The notes: generated from the sequence alone by a model not told the origin. A stretch of DNA of 64,000 bases from Acidovorax sp. (GCA_031277855.1 JAITLO010000027.1:62001-126000), one strand, 5' to 3'; positions 9,327 to 19,272 are shown, counted from the first letter of the stretch. Numbers and translations: made by a program.

Positions 9327-9342
9327 GCACTACATCTAGCGT
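9327..9342 (+). promoter_or_regulatory. NrdR box 2
   Basis: GCACTACATCTAGCGT: a second NrdR-like palindrome starting 31 bp after box 1, about three helical turns. Tandem phased boxes are the usual NrdR arrangement in front of nrd operons. Confidence 0.82.
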
Positions 9343-9420
9343 GCAACATCTTGTTGCAAATACAGCATATCGAGGCGAGGCACCCCCATCCAGCCTTGCG
9401 TTCCCATCCCAGAGGACTCC

Positions 9421-12324
9421 ATGCAAAACGCAGCCAACACCCTGTCTGACGCCCAGCCCACCACGACCACCGTGGCGCTAGAAACCTACCAGGTCATCCG
9501 CCGCAATGGCGATGTCGTGCTTTTTGCGCCTCAGAAAATCACCACCGCCGTGACCAAGGCTTTTTTGGCCGTGCGCGGTGCCCAGGGTGCGGCGTCGGCC
9601 AGCGTTCGTGAAACCGTGGATGGGCTGACGCACACCGTTATCCGGGCCCTGGTGCGCTCTCGCCCAGGCGGCGGCACCTTTCACATCGAAGATATTCAGG
9701 ACCATGTGGAGCTCAGCCTGATGCGCGGCGGCCACCAGGATGTGGCCCGCGCCTATGTGCTCTACCGTGAAGCCCGCCACCAGGAGCGCCTGGCCGCCCA
9801 GAAAAAGGCCGAGGAAGAAGCCGCTGCCGCCGCAGCCCCCAAGCATGTGCTGCATGTGAGCGACAACGGCCAACGCATTCCGCTGGATCAGCAACGCCTG
9901 CAAGCCCTGTTCGCATCCGCCTGCCGCAATCTGAACCCCGATATCTCGGCCGCACCCATCATGGCCGAGACCCTGCGCAATCTCTATGACGGCGTACCCC
10001 TGGCCGAGGTCTACAAGGCCGCCATCCTGGCTGCACGCACGCTGATCGAAACCGACCCCGACTACACCTATGTCACCGCCCGTCTGCTGCTGCACACCAT
10101 CGTGCGCGAGGTGCTGGGCCGTGATGTGCAACCCGCCGACATGGACGCGGCCTATGCCGACTACTTCCCCGGCTTCATCGCCAAGGGCGTGGAGCACGAG
10201 TTGCTCAACCCCGAGCTGCTGACCTACGACCTGCCCCGCCTGGGCAAGGCGTTGAGGGCCGAGCGCGACCAGCAGTTCGACTACCTGGGACTGCAGACGC
10301 TGTATGACCGCTACTTTTTGCATGTGCGCAAGACACGCATCGAGCTGCCCCAGTCCTTCTTCATGCGTGTGGCCATGGGTCTGGCGCTGAATGAAGATGA
10401 TCGCAATGCCCGCGCCATCGAGTTCTACGAGTTGCTGTCGTCCTTCGACTTCATATCCTCCACCCCCACGCTGTTCAACAGCGGCACGCTGCGCTCGCAG
10501 CTGTCCAGCTGCTATCTGACCACCGTGGCCGATGACCTGGGCAGCATCTACGACGCCATCAAGGAAAATGCCCTGCTGTCCAAATTTGCCGGCGGCCTGG
10601 GCAACGACTGGACGCGCGTGCGCGCTCTGGGTGCCCGCATCAAGGGCACCAACGGTGAGTCGCAGGGCGTGGTGCCTTTTCTGAAAGTGGTCAACGACAC
10701 GGCCGTGGCCGTGAACCAGGGCGGCAAGCGCAAGGGTGCGGTCTGCGCCTATCTGGAAACCTGGCACCTGGACATCGAGGAGTTTCTGGAGCTGCGCAAG
10801 AACACCGGCGATGACCGCCGCCGCACCCATGACATGAACACGGCCAACTGGATTCCCGACCTGTTCATGAAGCGCGTGCTGGAAAAAGGTGACTGGACGT
10901 TGTTCTCCCCCTCCGATGTACCCGAGCTGCATGACCTGTACGGCAAGGCGTTCGAGAAGGCCTACACCGCCTATGAAGCCCAAACCCACAGCGGCGCACT
11001 CAAGCTGTTCAAGCGCATACCCGCCGTGGACCTGTGGCGCAAGATGCTGTCCATGCTGTTCGAGACCGGCCACCCCTGGATCACCTTCAAGGACGCTTGC
11101 AACATCCGCTCGCCCCAACAGCATGTGGGCGTGGTGCACTCCTCCAATCTGTGCACCGAGATCACACTCAATACCAGCGAGAGCGAAACCGCAGTCTGCA
11201 ACCTGGGCTCGGTCAATCTGGCCCGCCACATTCGCAACGGCGCCCACGGCCCGGAGATCGACCACACCAAGCTGCGAAAGACCATCACCACGGCCATGCG
11301 CATGCTGGACAACGTGATCGACATCAACTACTACGCCGTAGACAAGGCCCGCGACTCCAATATGCGCCACCGCCCCGTGGGGATGGGCATCATGGGCTTC
11401 CAGGACGCGTTGTATGAAATGCGCACGCCCTACGCCAGCCAGGCTGCGGTGGAATTTGCCGACGCCTCCATGGAGGCCGTGTGCTACTACGCCTATTGGG
11501 CTTCGACCGAGCTGGCCAAGGAGCGTGGCAGCTATTCCAGCTACCAGGGCTCGCTGTGGTCGCAAGGCATCTTGCCGCTGGACTCGCTGGAGCTGCTGGC
11601 CAAGGAGCGCGGCGGCCATGTGGAGGTGGACCGCAGCATGCACCTGGACTGGGATGCGCTGCGCGCCAAGATCCAGCAAGACGGCATGCGCAACTCCAAC
11701 TGCGTGGCCATTGCCCCCACCGCCACCATCTCCAACATCGTGGGCGTGGATGCATCGATTGAGCCCTCGTTCGGCAATCTGTCCGTGAAGTCCAATCTGT
11801 CGGGCGAGTTCACCGTCATCAATCAGTTCCTGGTGCGTGATCTGAAGAGGCTGGGCCTGTGGGACGAGGTCATGGTCATGGACCTCAAGCATTTCGACGG
11901 CTCGCTGCGCCCCATAGAGCGCGTGCCCCAGGACATCAAGCAGTTGTATGCCACGGCCTTCGAGGTGGAACCACAGTGGCTGGTGGAAGCCGCCAGCCGC
12001 CGCCAGAAGTGGATTGACCAGGCCCAGAGCCTGAACATCTACATGGCCGGAGCCTCGGGCAAGAAACTGAACGACACCTATCTGCTGGCCTGGCAGCGCG
12101 GTCTGAAGACCACTTACTACCTGCGCACCATCAGCGCCACGCAGGTGGAAAAGTCCACCGTGCAAAGCCGTGTGCTGAACGCTGTCTCGGCCAATGCTCC
12201 TGCTGCCATGAGCGCCATGAGTGCATTGGAAAAGGCCGCAGCCACTGCCCGCGCCCAACAGGCGCCGGCCACCGACATCAAGTTCTGTGCGATAGATGAT
12301 CCGGGGTGTGAGGCCTGCCAATAA
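9421..12324 (+). CDS. nrdA: Class Ia ribonucleoside-diphosphate reductase, large subunit
   Basis: This 967-residue subunit reduces ribonucleotides to deoxyribonucleotides with NrdB. The N-terminus carries two ATP-cone regulatory domains in a row (about 18-120 and 137-235), explaining why it is ~200 residues longer than the E. coli enzyme. Catalytic segments are NSGTLRSQLSSCYL, SSNLCTEITLN and ESETAVCNLGSVNLARH, and the C-terminal redox pair is visible as GCEACQ. The start follows a ribosome site and two NrdR boxes. nrdB follows after a 217-bp gap that contains a dispersed repeat. Confidence 0.96.
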   Translation: MQNAANTLSDAQPTTTTVALETYQVIRRNGDVVLFAPQKITTAVTKAFLAVRGAQGAASASVRETVDGLTHTVIRALVRSRPGGGTFHIEDIQDHVELSLMRGGHQDVARAYVLYREARHQERLAAQKKAEEEAAAAAAPKHVLHVSDNGQRIPLDQQRLQALFASACRNLNPDISAAPIMAETLRNLYDGVPLAEVYKAAILAARTLIETDPDYTYVTARLLLHTIVREVLGRDVQPADMDAAYADYFPGFIAKGVEHELLNPELLTYDLPRLGKALRAERDQQFDYLGLQTLYDRYFLHVRKTRIELPQSFFMRVAMGLALNEDDRNARAIEFYELLSSFDFISSTPTLFNSGTLRSQLSSCYLTTVADDLGSIYDAIKENALLSKFAGGLGNDWTRVRALGARIKGTNGESQGVVPFLKVVNDTAVAVNQGGKRKGAVCAYLETWHLDIEEFLELRKNTGDDRRRTHDMNTANWIPDLFMKRVLEKGDWTLFSPSDVPELHDLYGKAFEKAYTAYEAQTHSGALKLFKRIPAVDLWRKMLSMLFETGHPWITFKDACNIRSPQQHVGVVHSSNLCTEITLNTSESETAVCNLGSVNLARHIRNGAHGPEIDHTKLRKTITTAMRMLDNVIDINYYAVDKARDSNMRHRPVGMGIMGFQDALYEMRTPYASQAAVEFADASMEAVCYYAYWASTELAKERGSYSSYQGSLWSQGILPLDSLELLAKERGGHVEVDRSMHLDWDALRAKIQQDGMRNSNCVAIAPTATISNIVGVDASIEPSFGNLSVKSNLSGEFTVINQFLVRDLKRLGLWDEVMVMDLKHFDGSLRPIERVPQDIKQLYATAFEVEPQWLVEAASRRQKWIDQAQSLNIYMAGASGKKLNDTYLLAWQRGLKTTYYLRTISATQVEKSTVQSRVLNAVSANAPAAMSAMSALEKAAATARAQQAPATDIKFCAIDDPGCEACQ

Positions 12325-12332
12325 AAGGCCTC

Positions 12333-12440
12333 ACCCCCTGAGGCGCTTTGCGCCTTCCCCCTCTCTCTCGCTAGCGCGGGAAGGGGGACGCCACCGGCGC
12401 CGACCAGGGAGCAAGGCGGCCCTTGCGCGGTGGCCCTGGT
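12333..12440 (+). repeat. Dispersed repeat R1, copy a (nrdA-nrdB gap)
   Basis: It begins CCCCCTGAGGCGCTTTGCGCC, contains an AGGGGGACG block and ends in GGCGGCCCTTGCGCGGTGGCCCTGG. The same blocks in the same order recur behind pncB, nadE, ruvC and elsewhere in this window. Confidence 0.75.
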
Positions 12441-12541
12441 GATTGGGGCAGCTGTAGCTCGCAACTTTGGAGCCAGCGCAAATCGATCCATGCATTGCAA
12501 GACAGGATGCGGCGCGCATCTGCTTTCACCCGAGGAACACC

Positions 12542-13633
12542 ATGCTGAATTTTGACGACGAGACCCTCTCCACTCCCAGCACTGCCGCCACTGGTGCCCC
12601 AGCTGCAGGCCGCCAGCACCGCGTGAATGCAGCGGACAAGCGCATCATCAATGCCAAGACCGACGTCAACCAGCTGGTGCCCTTCAAGTACAAATGGGCC
12701 TGGGAGAAATACTTGGCCACCTGCGCCAACCACTGGATGCCGCAGGAGGTGAATATGACGCGCGACATCGCGCTGTGGAAAGACCCCAACGGTCTGACCG
12801 AGGAGGAACGCCGCATCGTCAAACGCAATCTGGGCTTTTTTGTGACGGCCGATTCGTTGGCTGCCAACAACATCGTGCTGGGCACCTACCGCCACATCAC
12901 GGCCCCGGAATGCCGCCAGTTTTTGCTGCGTCAGGCCTTTGAAGAAGCCATACACACCCACGCCTACCAGTACATCGTGGAGTCCATCGGTCTGGATGAA
13001 GGCGAGATCTTCAACGCCTACAACGAGGTCAAATCCATACGCGAAAAAGACCAGTTCCTGATCCCCTTCATCGAGGCGATCATGGACCCCAACTTCCACA
13101 CCGGCACGCCAGAAACCGACCAGACCTTGCTCAAAAGCCTGATCGTTTTTGCCTGCCTGATGGAGGGGCTATTCTTCTATGTGGGCTTCACGCAAATCCT
13201 GGCACTGGGTCGTCAGAACAAGATGGTGGGCGCTGCCGAGCAGTACCAGTACATCCTGCGCGATGAGTCCATGCACTGCAACTTCGGCATCGATCTGATT
13301 AACCAGCTCAAGCTCGAAAATCCCCATCTGTGGACCGCTGCGTTCAAGCAGGAAATCGAAGACCTTTTCCGCAAGGCCGTGGACCTGGAATATGCCTACG
13401 CAGAAGACACCATGCCACGCGGCGTGCTGGGCATGAATGCATCGATGTTCAAGGGCTATCTGCGCTACATCGCCAACCGCCGCGCCACACAAATCGGTTT
13501 GGAAGAGCTTTTTCCCGGCGAAGAAAATCCATTCCCATGGATGAGCGAAATGATCGATTTGAAGAAAGAACGTAACTTCTTTGAGACACGCGTCATCGAG
13601 TATCAGTCCGGAGGTGCACTTTCTTGGGATTAA
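12542..13633 (+). CDS. nrdB: Class Ia ribonucleoside-diphosphate reductase, small subunit
   Basis: This 363-residue subunit is the diiron-tyrosyl radical protein. Iron and radical residues are in place: [12 protein letters not shown] (Glu, His and radical Tyr), MEGLFFY (Glu), and [10 protein letters not shown] (Glu and His). The start is ATG 12542 ([10 protein letters not shown]), after a GAGGAA ribosome site; the frame extends further upstream without a comparable site. Cotranscription with nrdA is likely. A strong hairpin follows the stop. Confidence 0.96.
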   Translation: MLNFDDETLSTPSTAATGAPAAGRQHRVNAADKRIINAKTDVNQLVPFKYKWAWEKYLATCANHWMPQEVNMTRDIALWKDPNGLTEEERRIVKRNLGFFVTADSLAANNIVLGTYRHITAPECRQFLLRQAFEEAIHTHAYQYIVESIGLDEGEIFNAYNEVKSIREKDQFLIPFIEAIMDPNFHTGTPETDQTLLKSLIVFACLMEGLFFYVGFTQILALGRQNKMVGAAEQYQYILRDESMHCNFGIDLINQLKLENPHLWTAAFKQEIEDLFRKAVDLEYAYAEDTMPRGVLGMNASMFKGYLRYIANRRATQIGLEELFPGEENPFPWMSEMIDLKKERNFFETRVIEYQSGGALSWD

Positions 13634-13666
13634 TCCCTCCCCAAGTGCTACAAGGGAATTCATAAT

Positions 13667-13716
13667 GCGCCCCATGCCATCAGCAGCTTTGTTTGGTGGC
13701 ATGGGGCGCTTTGTTG
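13667..13716 (+). terminator. Terminator after nrdB
   Basis: A perfect 13-bp stem GCGCCCCATGCCA / TGGCATGGGGCGC with a 17-nt loop, followed by TTTGTTG. Confidence 0.75.
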
Positions 13717-13802
13717 TGGTGCGTTGAATCCTCCACAGCGCACAGGAACCTGCTCAGCAAGCCGATAGCACAGGCGCTTTGTATAAACCAACGACGGAGA
13801 AA

Positions 13803-14396
13803 ATGATGGCAACTGCAAAGAAGACCACTGCCAAAAAGGCGGTGACCACCACAACCGAAACCACCCCCAAAGCCGCAGCAAAGACAGCTGTGAAAAAGGC
13901 TGCAGCACCCAAGGCAGCTGCAAAGCCTGTAGCCGCTAAGAAGGCTGCAGCGCCCAAGGCAGCCGCAAAGCCTGTAGCCGCCAAGAAGGCCGCAGCTCCC
14001 AAGGCAGCCGCAAAGCCCGCAGCCAAGAAGGCCGCAGCGCCCAAGGCAGCCGCAAAGCCCGCAGCCAAGAAGGCCGCAGCTCCCAAGGCAGCCGCAAAGC
14101 CTGTAGCCGCCAAGAAGGCCGCAGCGCCCAAGGCAGCCGCCAAGCCCGCAGCCAAGAAGGCCGCAGCTCCCAAGGCAGCCGCCAAGCCCGCAGCCAAGAA
14201 GGCCGCAGCTCCCAAGGCAGCCGCAAAGCCTGTAGCCAAGAAGGCCGCAGCGCCCAAGGCAGCCGCAAAGCCCGCAGCCAAAAAGGCAGCTACCAAAAAG
14301 GTGGCAGCTCCTGCCGCAGAAGCTGCTGCACCCGTGGCCCAGACCGTGCTGGCTCCCCAAGCTGCATGGCCTTTCCCCACTGGCGGCAAGCCCTGA
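13803..14396 (+). CDS. Histone H1-like Lys/Ala-rich DNA-binding protein (HctB type)
   Basis: This ~197-residue protein is made almost wholly of Lys, Ala and Pro. After a short threonine-rich start, about nine copies of a 14-15 residue unit (KKAAAPKAAAKPVA or ...PAAK) run to residue ~175. The end is acidic and alanine-rich, then WPFPTGGKP. This matches bacterial histone H1/HctB-like proteins thought to coat or compact the chromosome. The start is ATG 13803 (a second ATG follows at once), after an ACGGAG ribosome site. The repeat number is expected to vary between strains. Confidence 0.85.
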   Translation: MMATAKKTTAKKAVTTTTETTPKAAAKTAVKKAAAPKAAAKPVAAKKAAAPKAAAKPVAAKKAAAPKAAAKPAAKKAAAPKAAAKPAAKKAAAPKAAAKPVAAKKAAAPKAAAKPAAKKAAAPKAAAKPAAKKAAAPKAAAKPVAKKAAAPKAAAKPAAKKAATKKVAAPAAEAAAPVAQTVLAPQAAWPFPTGGKP

Positions 14397-14417
14397 TCAG
14401 CGTTCGCGCTAGCCCAT

Positions 14418-14446
14418 AAAAAAACCCGGCACTGCCGGGTTTTTTT
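14418..14446. terminator. Bidirectional terminator between hctB-like gene and PfkB gene
   Basis: Hairpin ACCCGGCA-CT-GCCGGGT with A-run before and T-run after. Confidence 0.9.
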
Positions 14447-14503
14447 ATGTCGACCTGCCGCCACCGCAACAGGTCTGCCTTCAGCGGCATGGATGCCTCA
14501 GGA

Positions 14504-15415
14504 TCAGGCAGCAGCCACCTCGGCACGCAAGGCATCCAGTTGGTAGTTCTGTGGGCCACGGTGGGCCACCTTGATAGCGCCCACACGGTTGCCCAGCTCT
14601 GCACAGCGCAGCAGCGACCAGCCGTGCTCCAGGCCATACAACAGGGCCGCGCGCCAGGCATCACCGCAACCCGTGGGGTCGACCACGGCTTCAGGCGTGA
14701 CTGCAGGCACCAGCGTGCGCACGCCCTGCTCCCAGACTTCGCAGCCCTCGGCACCCAGGGTCACCACCAGGCCACGCACCTTGTGCGAGAGGGCCTCGAT
14801 CGACAGGCCTGTGCGCTCGCTCAGCATCTTGGCTTCGTAATCGTTGACCGTCACCCAGGTGGCCTGTGCGATGAACTGCAGCAGCTCTTCCCCATTGAAC
14901 ATGGGCAGGCCTTGACCCGGGTCGAACACAAAGGGAATGCCTGCGGCATGCAGCTGCGCGGCGTGCTGCAGCATGGCGTCACGGCCATCGGGCGAGATGA
15001 TGGCCAGGCTGGCTCCGCAATCCGCGGTGATCACATTGCCATGGGCTTGCGACATGGCACCGGGGTGAAAGGCCGTGATCTGGTTATTGTCACGGTCGGT
15101 CATGATCATGCACTGCGCGGTGTGCGTGTCCTGCACCTGGCCCACATGGCGCACATCGATGCCCTGCTCGCGCATGCGCTGCAGATAGTCAGCACCATCG
15201 CTGCCCACCATGGCCATGGGCAGGGGCTGGCCACCGAGCTGCTGCAGCGCATAGGCGATATTGCCGGCGCAGCCACCGAAGTCACGACGCAGCGAGGGCA
15301 CCAGGAACGAGACGTTCAGAATGTGCAGCTGCTCGGGCAGGATCTGGTCGGCAAACCGTCCCTCGAAGTTCATGATGTTGTCAAAGGCCAAAGAGCCACA
15401 GATCAAAGCGGGCAT
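14504..15415 (-). CDS. PfkB-family carbohydrate/nucleoside kinase
   Basis: This 303-residue protein has the ribokinase fold: N-terminal ALICGSLAFDNIM, FGGCAGNIAYALQQLGG, and the C-terminal anion-hole/catalytic motif DPTGCGDAWRAALLYG, with the catalytic Asp in GCGDA. The unusual GCGDAW (versus GAGDAF) and overall sequence resemble the adenosine-kinase-like branch, so adenosine or a related nucleoside is a plausible substrate, but this is inference. It stands alone between a terminator and the DUF3426 gene on the same strand (43 bp gap). Confidence 0.85.
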   Translation of the reverse strand: MPALICGSLAFDNIMNFEGRFADQILPEQLHILNVSFLVPSLRRDFGGCAGNIAYALQQLGGQPLPMAMVGSDGADYLQRMREQGIDVRHVGQVQDTHTAQCMIMTDRDNNQITAFHPGAMSQAHGNVITADCGASLAIISPDGRDAMLQHAAQLHAAGIPFVFDPGQGLPMFNGEELLQFIAQATWVTVNDYEAKMLSERTGLSIEALSHKVRGLVVTLGAEGCEVWEQGVRTLVPAVTPEAVVDPTGCGDAWRAALLYGLEHGWSLLRCAELGNRVGAIKVAHRGPQNYQLDALRAEVAAA

Positions 15416-15458
15416 GGAAGCTGTCCTTGGAAATAAAAGAATGCAGAAAAAAAAGAGA

Positions 15459-16763
15459 TCAGGGGTAGAACAGCAGCACGCGATAGCCCGCCACCTGCAG
15501 ATTCAGGCCCTGGGTGGTCACGGGCAACACGCCGCTCCACTGCGCACCGGCGCGCAGCTCATGCGGTGCGCCCAGCTCCTTGGCGGTGATGATCTTGCGT
15601 GCAATCGCCTGGTCCTGGGCATCGGTCAAGGTCAGCTCCACGGCAGGCATGCCTACCGGTGTACGCCCCTGGTTTTGTATGCTCAGGCTGAGTTCATAGC
15701 TGCGCTCGCCCTCGGTCTTGGTAAAGGCCGAGCCCGAAACCACCAGGGCAGCGATCTGCTGGCGCGGCCCCAGCTTGCATTGCAAGGCCGTGCACATGAA
15801 TTCCAGCGCCGGCCGCAAGCCGGGCTGCCAGGCCACCAGGGCATTGCGCTCATGCAGGGCCACCTGCAGTACCAGGGCCACGGGCAGCAGCACCACGGCG
15901 GCCCCCATGGCCACGCGTACCAGTGGTTTTTGCCACCAGGCCTGGCGGCGAGCCGCACGCACAAAGCCGGGCTCCAGATCGGGATCGATGTCGGCCAGCT
16001 CGGCGTCCACATCCTGCGATGCAAACGGCGCGGGTATGGCAGGCGGCGCACCCACGGCGCGGGTCTCTGCCTGCATCAACTTCTGGGCCGCTGACTCGAT
16101 GGCATCTGCCGTGGTCAGGGCCTCCACCGCTGGGACAGGCGGCGCATCTGCTATCGCCAAGGCCTGGGCCGGCTCTGGGTCATGGTCATGCCATTCCGGC
16201 TCGCTGGGCGCTGGGGTCTCAGCGGGTTCCTGACACACCATGTCGCCGGGCTCAGCGCGGTCCAGCGATGTGGCCTGCTCCTCGATAGAGAGCGGCTCGT
16301 GCGCACCCTCTGTGCCTGGCAGACTGTTTTGATCCCAAACCGGCTCGGTAGCCTCGGGCTCTGCAGGTGCAGGTGCAGATACTGATGCGGGTGTGGGAGC
16401 AGAGGCCACGGTCGGCTCTTCGAAACCCTGGTTCTCCCTCAGGCCCTCTGCATCGGGGACTTCGCTGTCCTCGCTCCACTCGGGAACGGGGAGCTCATAG
16501 CCCGGACTGGCTGCGGGCGCCCTCTCCACGGCCGGAGCCTGTGGCACGGCGGCGATAGTGGGTACAGGTGCGGGTACAGGTGCGGGTACAGGTACAGGTG
16601 CGGGCAGCACCTCAGCCTGCGCAGGTGCCGCGTCCAGGTGCTGGCCAGCGTCAAAAACATCCTGGCACTGACCGCAGCGCACCCAACCTTCGGAGATGCG
16701 CAGCTGGTCTGCGACCACGCGAAAACGCGTACCGCAGGAAGGGCAGGTGGTGATCAGGCTCAT
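15459..16763 (-). CDS. Zinc-ribbon / DUF3426 membrane protein
   Basis: This 434-residue protein begins with an MJ0042-type zinc finger (CPSCGTRFRVVADQL...VRCGQCQDVF, four Cys). A long acidic, proline/valine/alanine-rich linker follows (about 45-270, with VPAPVPAPVPV repeats), then one membrane segment (VAMGAAVVLLPVALVLQVAL) and a DUF3426 domain (QNQGRTPVGMPAVELTLTD). The function is unknown. It follows prmA by 88 bp on the same strand, a pairing common in beta-proteobacteria. Confidence 0.88.
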   Translation of the reverse strand: MSLITTCPSCGTRFRVVADQLRISEGWVRCGQCQDVFDAGQHLDAAPAQAEVLPAPVPVPAPVPAPVPTIAAVPQAPAVERAPAASPGYELPVPEWSEDSEVPDAEGLRENQGFEEPTVASAPTPASVSAPAPAEPEATEPVWDQNSLPGTEGAHEPLSIEEQATSLDRAEPGDMVCQEPAETPAPSEPEWHDHDPEPAQALAIADAPPVPAVEALTTADAIESAAQKLMQAETRAVGAPPAIPAPFASQDVDAELADIDPDLEPGFVRAARRQAWWQKPLVRVAMGAAVVLLPVALVLQVALHERNALVAWQPGLRPALEFMCTALQCKLGPRQQIAALVVSGSAFTKTEGERSYELSLSIQNQGRTPVGMPAVELTLTDAQDQAIARKIITAKELGAPHELRAGAQWSGVLPVTTQGLNLQVAGYRVLLFYP

Positions 16764-16851
16764 GGCGCACTGATTGTAGAAGCAGGACGCCCAGGCGCCG
16801 CACCGGCTGCAAGCCGGCAGGACTCCCAGAGGGTCATGCCATGCTGCAGCT

Positions 16852-17739
16852 TCAGGCCTTGTGGGCCGTCATCAGAATCCAACCGTCTTCGCTGTCGGCC
16901 ACTTCCAGGCGCACATAGGGCGCGTAAGCGGCTTTGAGCTCGTCGGCCTGGCGCTCCAGAATGCCTGCCAGCACCAGATGGCCACCGGCTTGCACATGGC
17001 TGCACAGCAGCGGTGCCAGCACCTTCAGCGGCGTGGCCAGGATATTGGCCAGCACGGTCTGGTATTCGCCCGCAGCCTTGTCGGGCAGGCCTGCGTTCAG
17101 CGTGACCTCGTTGGCCTGGGCATTGAGCTCGCAGGAGGTGACGGCATCGGCGTCAATGTCCACGGCGTCAATAGCGGGAGCACCGAATTTGGCAGCACCA
17201 ATGGCCAGGATGCCGGAGCCGCAGCCATAGTCCAGCGTACGGCCCAGGCTGTCCGCAGGCTGGGTGGCAATCCAGCGCAGGCACATGCGTGTGGTGGGGT
17301 GGGTGCCTGTGCCAAAAGCCAGGCCCGGGTCCAGGCGGATGCTGACCTTGGCAGCCTCCGGCAGCTCGTGCCAGGTGGGCACGATCCAGAACTCCGGCGT
17401 GATCTCCACCGGTTGGAACTGCGACTGCGTCAGGCGCACCCAGTCCTGCTGCTCCACTTCCTGCACGCCCAGCACCTGGCAGCCGTCGAAGAAGTCCTGC
17501 AGCATTAGCAGGGCTTGGGCCTGCTGCGCGGCCTCTTCAGAGGGGAACAGGGCCACGATGCGGCTGCGGTTCCAGCCTTCCTTGGGCGGCGGCATGCCAG
17601 GCTCGCCAAACAAAGCCTGCTCGGCCTCGGTCTGGGCGTCCATGTCTTCCACGGACACGCTCAGCGCATCCAGCGCGTCGAGCGCATCGCTCACATCTTC
17701 CACCCGGTCTTCCGGGCACATCAGGCTCAGCTCATGCAT
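16852..17739 (-). CDS. prmA: Ribosomal protein L11 methyltransferase
   Basis: This SAM-dependent enzyme trimethylates L11. The SAM site is visible as DYGCGSGILAIGAAKFGA, followed by VDIDADAVTSCELNA; upstream is DPGLAFGTGTHPTTRMCLRW, the PrmA signature. At 295 residues from MHELSLMCPED it has normal length; an in-frame extension to 17802 is rejected as the N-terminus fits the family better. It lies 84 bp after accC on the same strand. Confidence 0.95.
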   Translation of the reverse strand: MHELSLMCPEDRVEDVSDALDALDALSVSVEDMDAQTEAEQALFGEPGMPPPKEGWNRSRIVALFPSEEAAQQAQALLMLQDFFDGCQVLGVQEVEQQDWVRLTQSQFQPVEITPEFWIVPTWHELPEAAKVSIRLDPGLAFGTGTHPTTRMCLRWIATQPADSLGRTLDYGCGSGILAIGAAKFGAPAIDAVDIDADAVTSCELNAQANEVTLNAGLPDKAAGEYQTVLANILATPLKVLAPLLCSHVQAGGHLVLAGILERQADELKAAYAPYVRLEVADSEDGWILMTAHKA

Positions 17740-17823
17740 GAGACAGCTCCTTGGGGGCTTTGAAAAAACGAAATGCTGGCCCCCGTTGCCAAGGGCCAGC
17801 ATGTACTCATCTGGTGCGACGGA

Positions 17824-19182
17824 TCAGCGCTTGTTGCGGTGTTCCAGCCATTGCTCCAGATAGTGGATGTTGGTGCCGCCTTCCATGAACTTGGCGTCCA
17901 CCATCAGATCCTGGTGCAGGGGCACATTGGTCTTGATGCCTTCCACCACCACTTCGGACAGCGCCGTACGCATGCGGGCCAGGGCCTGCTCGCGGGTGTC
18001 GCCATACACGATCAGCTTGCCGATCATGGAGTCGTAGTTGGGCGGCACAAAGTAGTTGTTGTAGACATGGGAGTCCACCCGCACACCGGGGCCACCGGGC
18101 ATATGCCACATGGTGACACGGCCGGGCGAGGGGATGAACTTGTACGGATCTTCCGCGTTGATACGGCATTCGATGGCATGGCCACGCGTTTGCGTATTGA
18201 TCTGACGCTGGGTGAACGGCAGCTTTTCGCCGGCCGCCACCATGATCTGGGTGCGCACAATGTCCACGCCCGTGACCAGTTCCGTCACCGGGTGCTCCAC
18301 CTGCACGCGGGTGTTCATCTCGATGAAGTAGAACTCGCCGTTTTCGTACAAGAACTCAAAGGTGCCCGCACCGCGGTAGCCGATCTTCTTGCAGGCAGCC
18401 ACGCAGCGCTCGCCGATCTTGTCGATCAGGCGGCGGGGAATGCCAGGGGCCGGAGCCTCTTCGATCACCTTCTGGTGGCGGCGCTGCATGGAGCAGTCGC
18501 GCTCGCCCAGATACACGGCGTTCTTGTGCTGGTCGCACATCACCTGGATTTCGACGTGGCGCGGGTTCTGGAGGTATTTCTCCATGTACACCGCGGGATT
18601 GCCGAAAGCAGCACCAGCCTCGGCCTTGGTCATTTGCACGGCATTGACCAGGGCAGCTTCGGTATGCACCACGCGCATGCCACGGCCACCACCACCGCCA
18701 GCAGCCTTGATGATCACCGGATAGCCAATGGCCTTGGCGATGCGGCGGATCTGTGCCGGGTCTTCGGGCAGCTCGCCATCGGAGCCGGGCACGCAGGGCA
18801 CGCCGGCCTTGATCATGGCTTGCTTGGCCGAAACCTTGTCACCCATGACGCGGATGGAGTCGGCCGTGGGGCCGATGAAGGCAAAGCCGCTTTGCTCGAC
18901 ACGCTCGGCAAAGTCAGCGTTTTCCGCCAGGAAGCCATAGCCGGGGTGGATGGCTTCCGCATCGGTCACCTCGGCTGCCGAGATGATGGCCGGCATGTTG
19001 AGGTAGCTCAGCGGCGATGGGCCCGGGCCAATGCACACGGCTTCATCGGCCAGCTTGACGTACTTGGCGTCGCGGTCGGCTTCAGAGTAGACCATCACGG
19101 CCTTGATGCCCATCTCGCGGCAAGCACGCTGGATGCGCAGGGCAATTTCGCCCCGATTGGCAACCAAAATTTTCTTAAACAT
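17824..19182 (-). CDS. accC: Biotin carboxylase subunit of acetyl-CoA carboxylase
   Basis: This 452-residue ATP-grasp protein carboxylates the biotin on AccB. Visible are [20 protein letters not shown], the glycine loop [28 protein letters not shown] and the catalytic [17 protein letters not shown] segment. A GAGG ribosome site precedes the ATG. accB lies 90 bp upstream on the same strand; the two form the usual accBC operon. Confidence 0.97.
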   Translation of the reverse strand: MFKKILVANRGEIALRIQRACREMGIKAVMVYSEADRDAKYVKLADEAVCIGPGPSPLSYLNMPAIISAAEVTDAEAIHPGYGFLAENADFAERVEQSGFAFIGPTADSIRVMGDKVSAKQAMIKAGVPCVPGSDGELPEDPAQIRRIAKAIGYPVIIKAAGGGGGRGMRVVHTEAALVNAVQMTKAEAGAAFGNPAVYMEKYLQNPRHVEIQVMCDQHKNAVYLGERDCSMQRRHQKVIEEAPAPGIPRRLIDKIGERCVAACKKIGYRGAGTFEFLYENGEFYFIEMNTRVQVEHPVTELVTGVDIVRTQIMVAAGEKLPFTQRQINTQTRGHAIECRINAEDPYKFIPSPGRVTMWHMPGGPGVRVDSHVYNNYFVPPNYDSMIGKLIVYGDTREQALARMRTALSEVVVEGIKTNVPLHQDLMVDAKFMEGGTNIHYLEQWLEHRNKR

Positions 19183-19272
19183 GGAGGTCCTCGTTGTTCA
19201 TCGCCCGCAGGGGGCGAACCGTGGAATCCGCAGGGCAGCGGCGCAATGCCAGCCCCGGCGGGCCCTGGCAGA

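Larger units (their letters stand above)
8886..9420 (+). promoter_or_regulatory. nrdA upstream region
   Basis: About 535 bp without a credible gene. It begins with the ampD terminator and ends with the nrdAB control region. The last 130 bp are AT-rich compared with the rest and contain two NrdR boxes (listed separately). A GAGGACTCC ribosome site precedes the nrdA ATG. The middle part (about 8940-9240) shows nothing I can assign. Confidence 0.6.

Noticed and set aside
9478-12321. 947-residue open frame antisense to nrdA
   Set aside because: Typical of GC-rich codon usage on the opposite strand; the product is His/Gln/Gly-rich with no domain, while nrdA is certain.
13680-14464. Cys/Gly/Leu-rich and Ala/Phe-rich frames antisense to the histone-like gene
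   Set aside because: Their repeats are only the reverse reading of the Lys/Ala/Pro repeat DNA.
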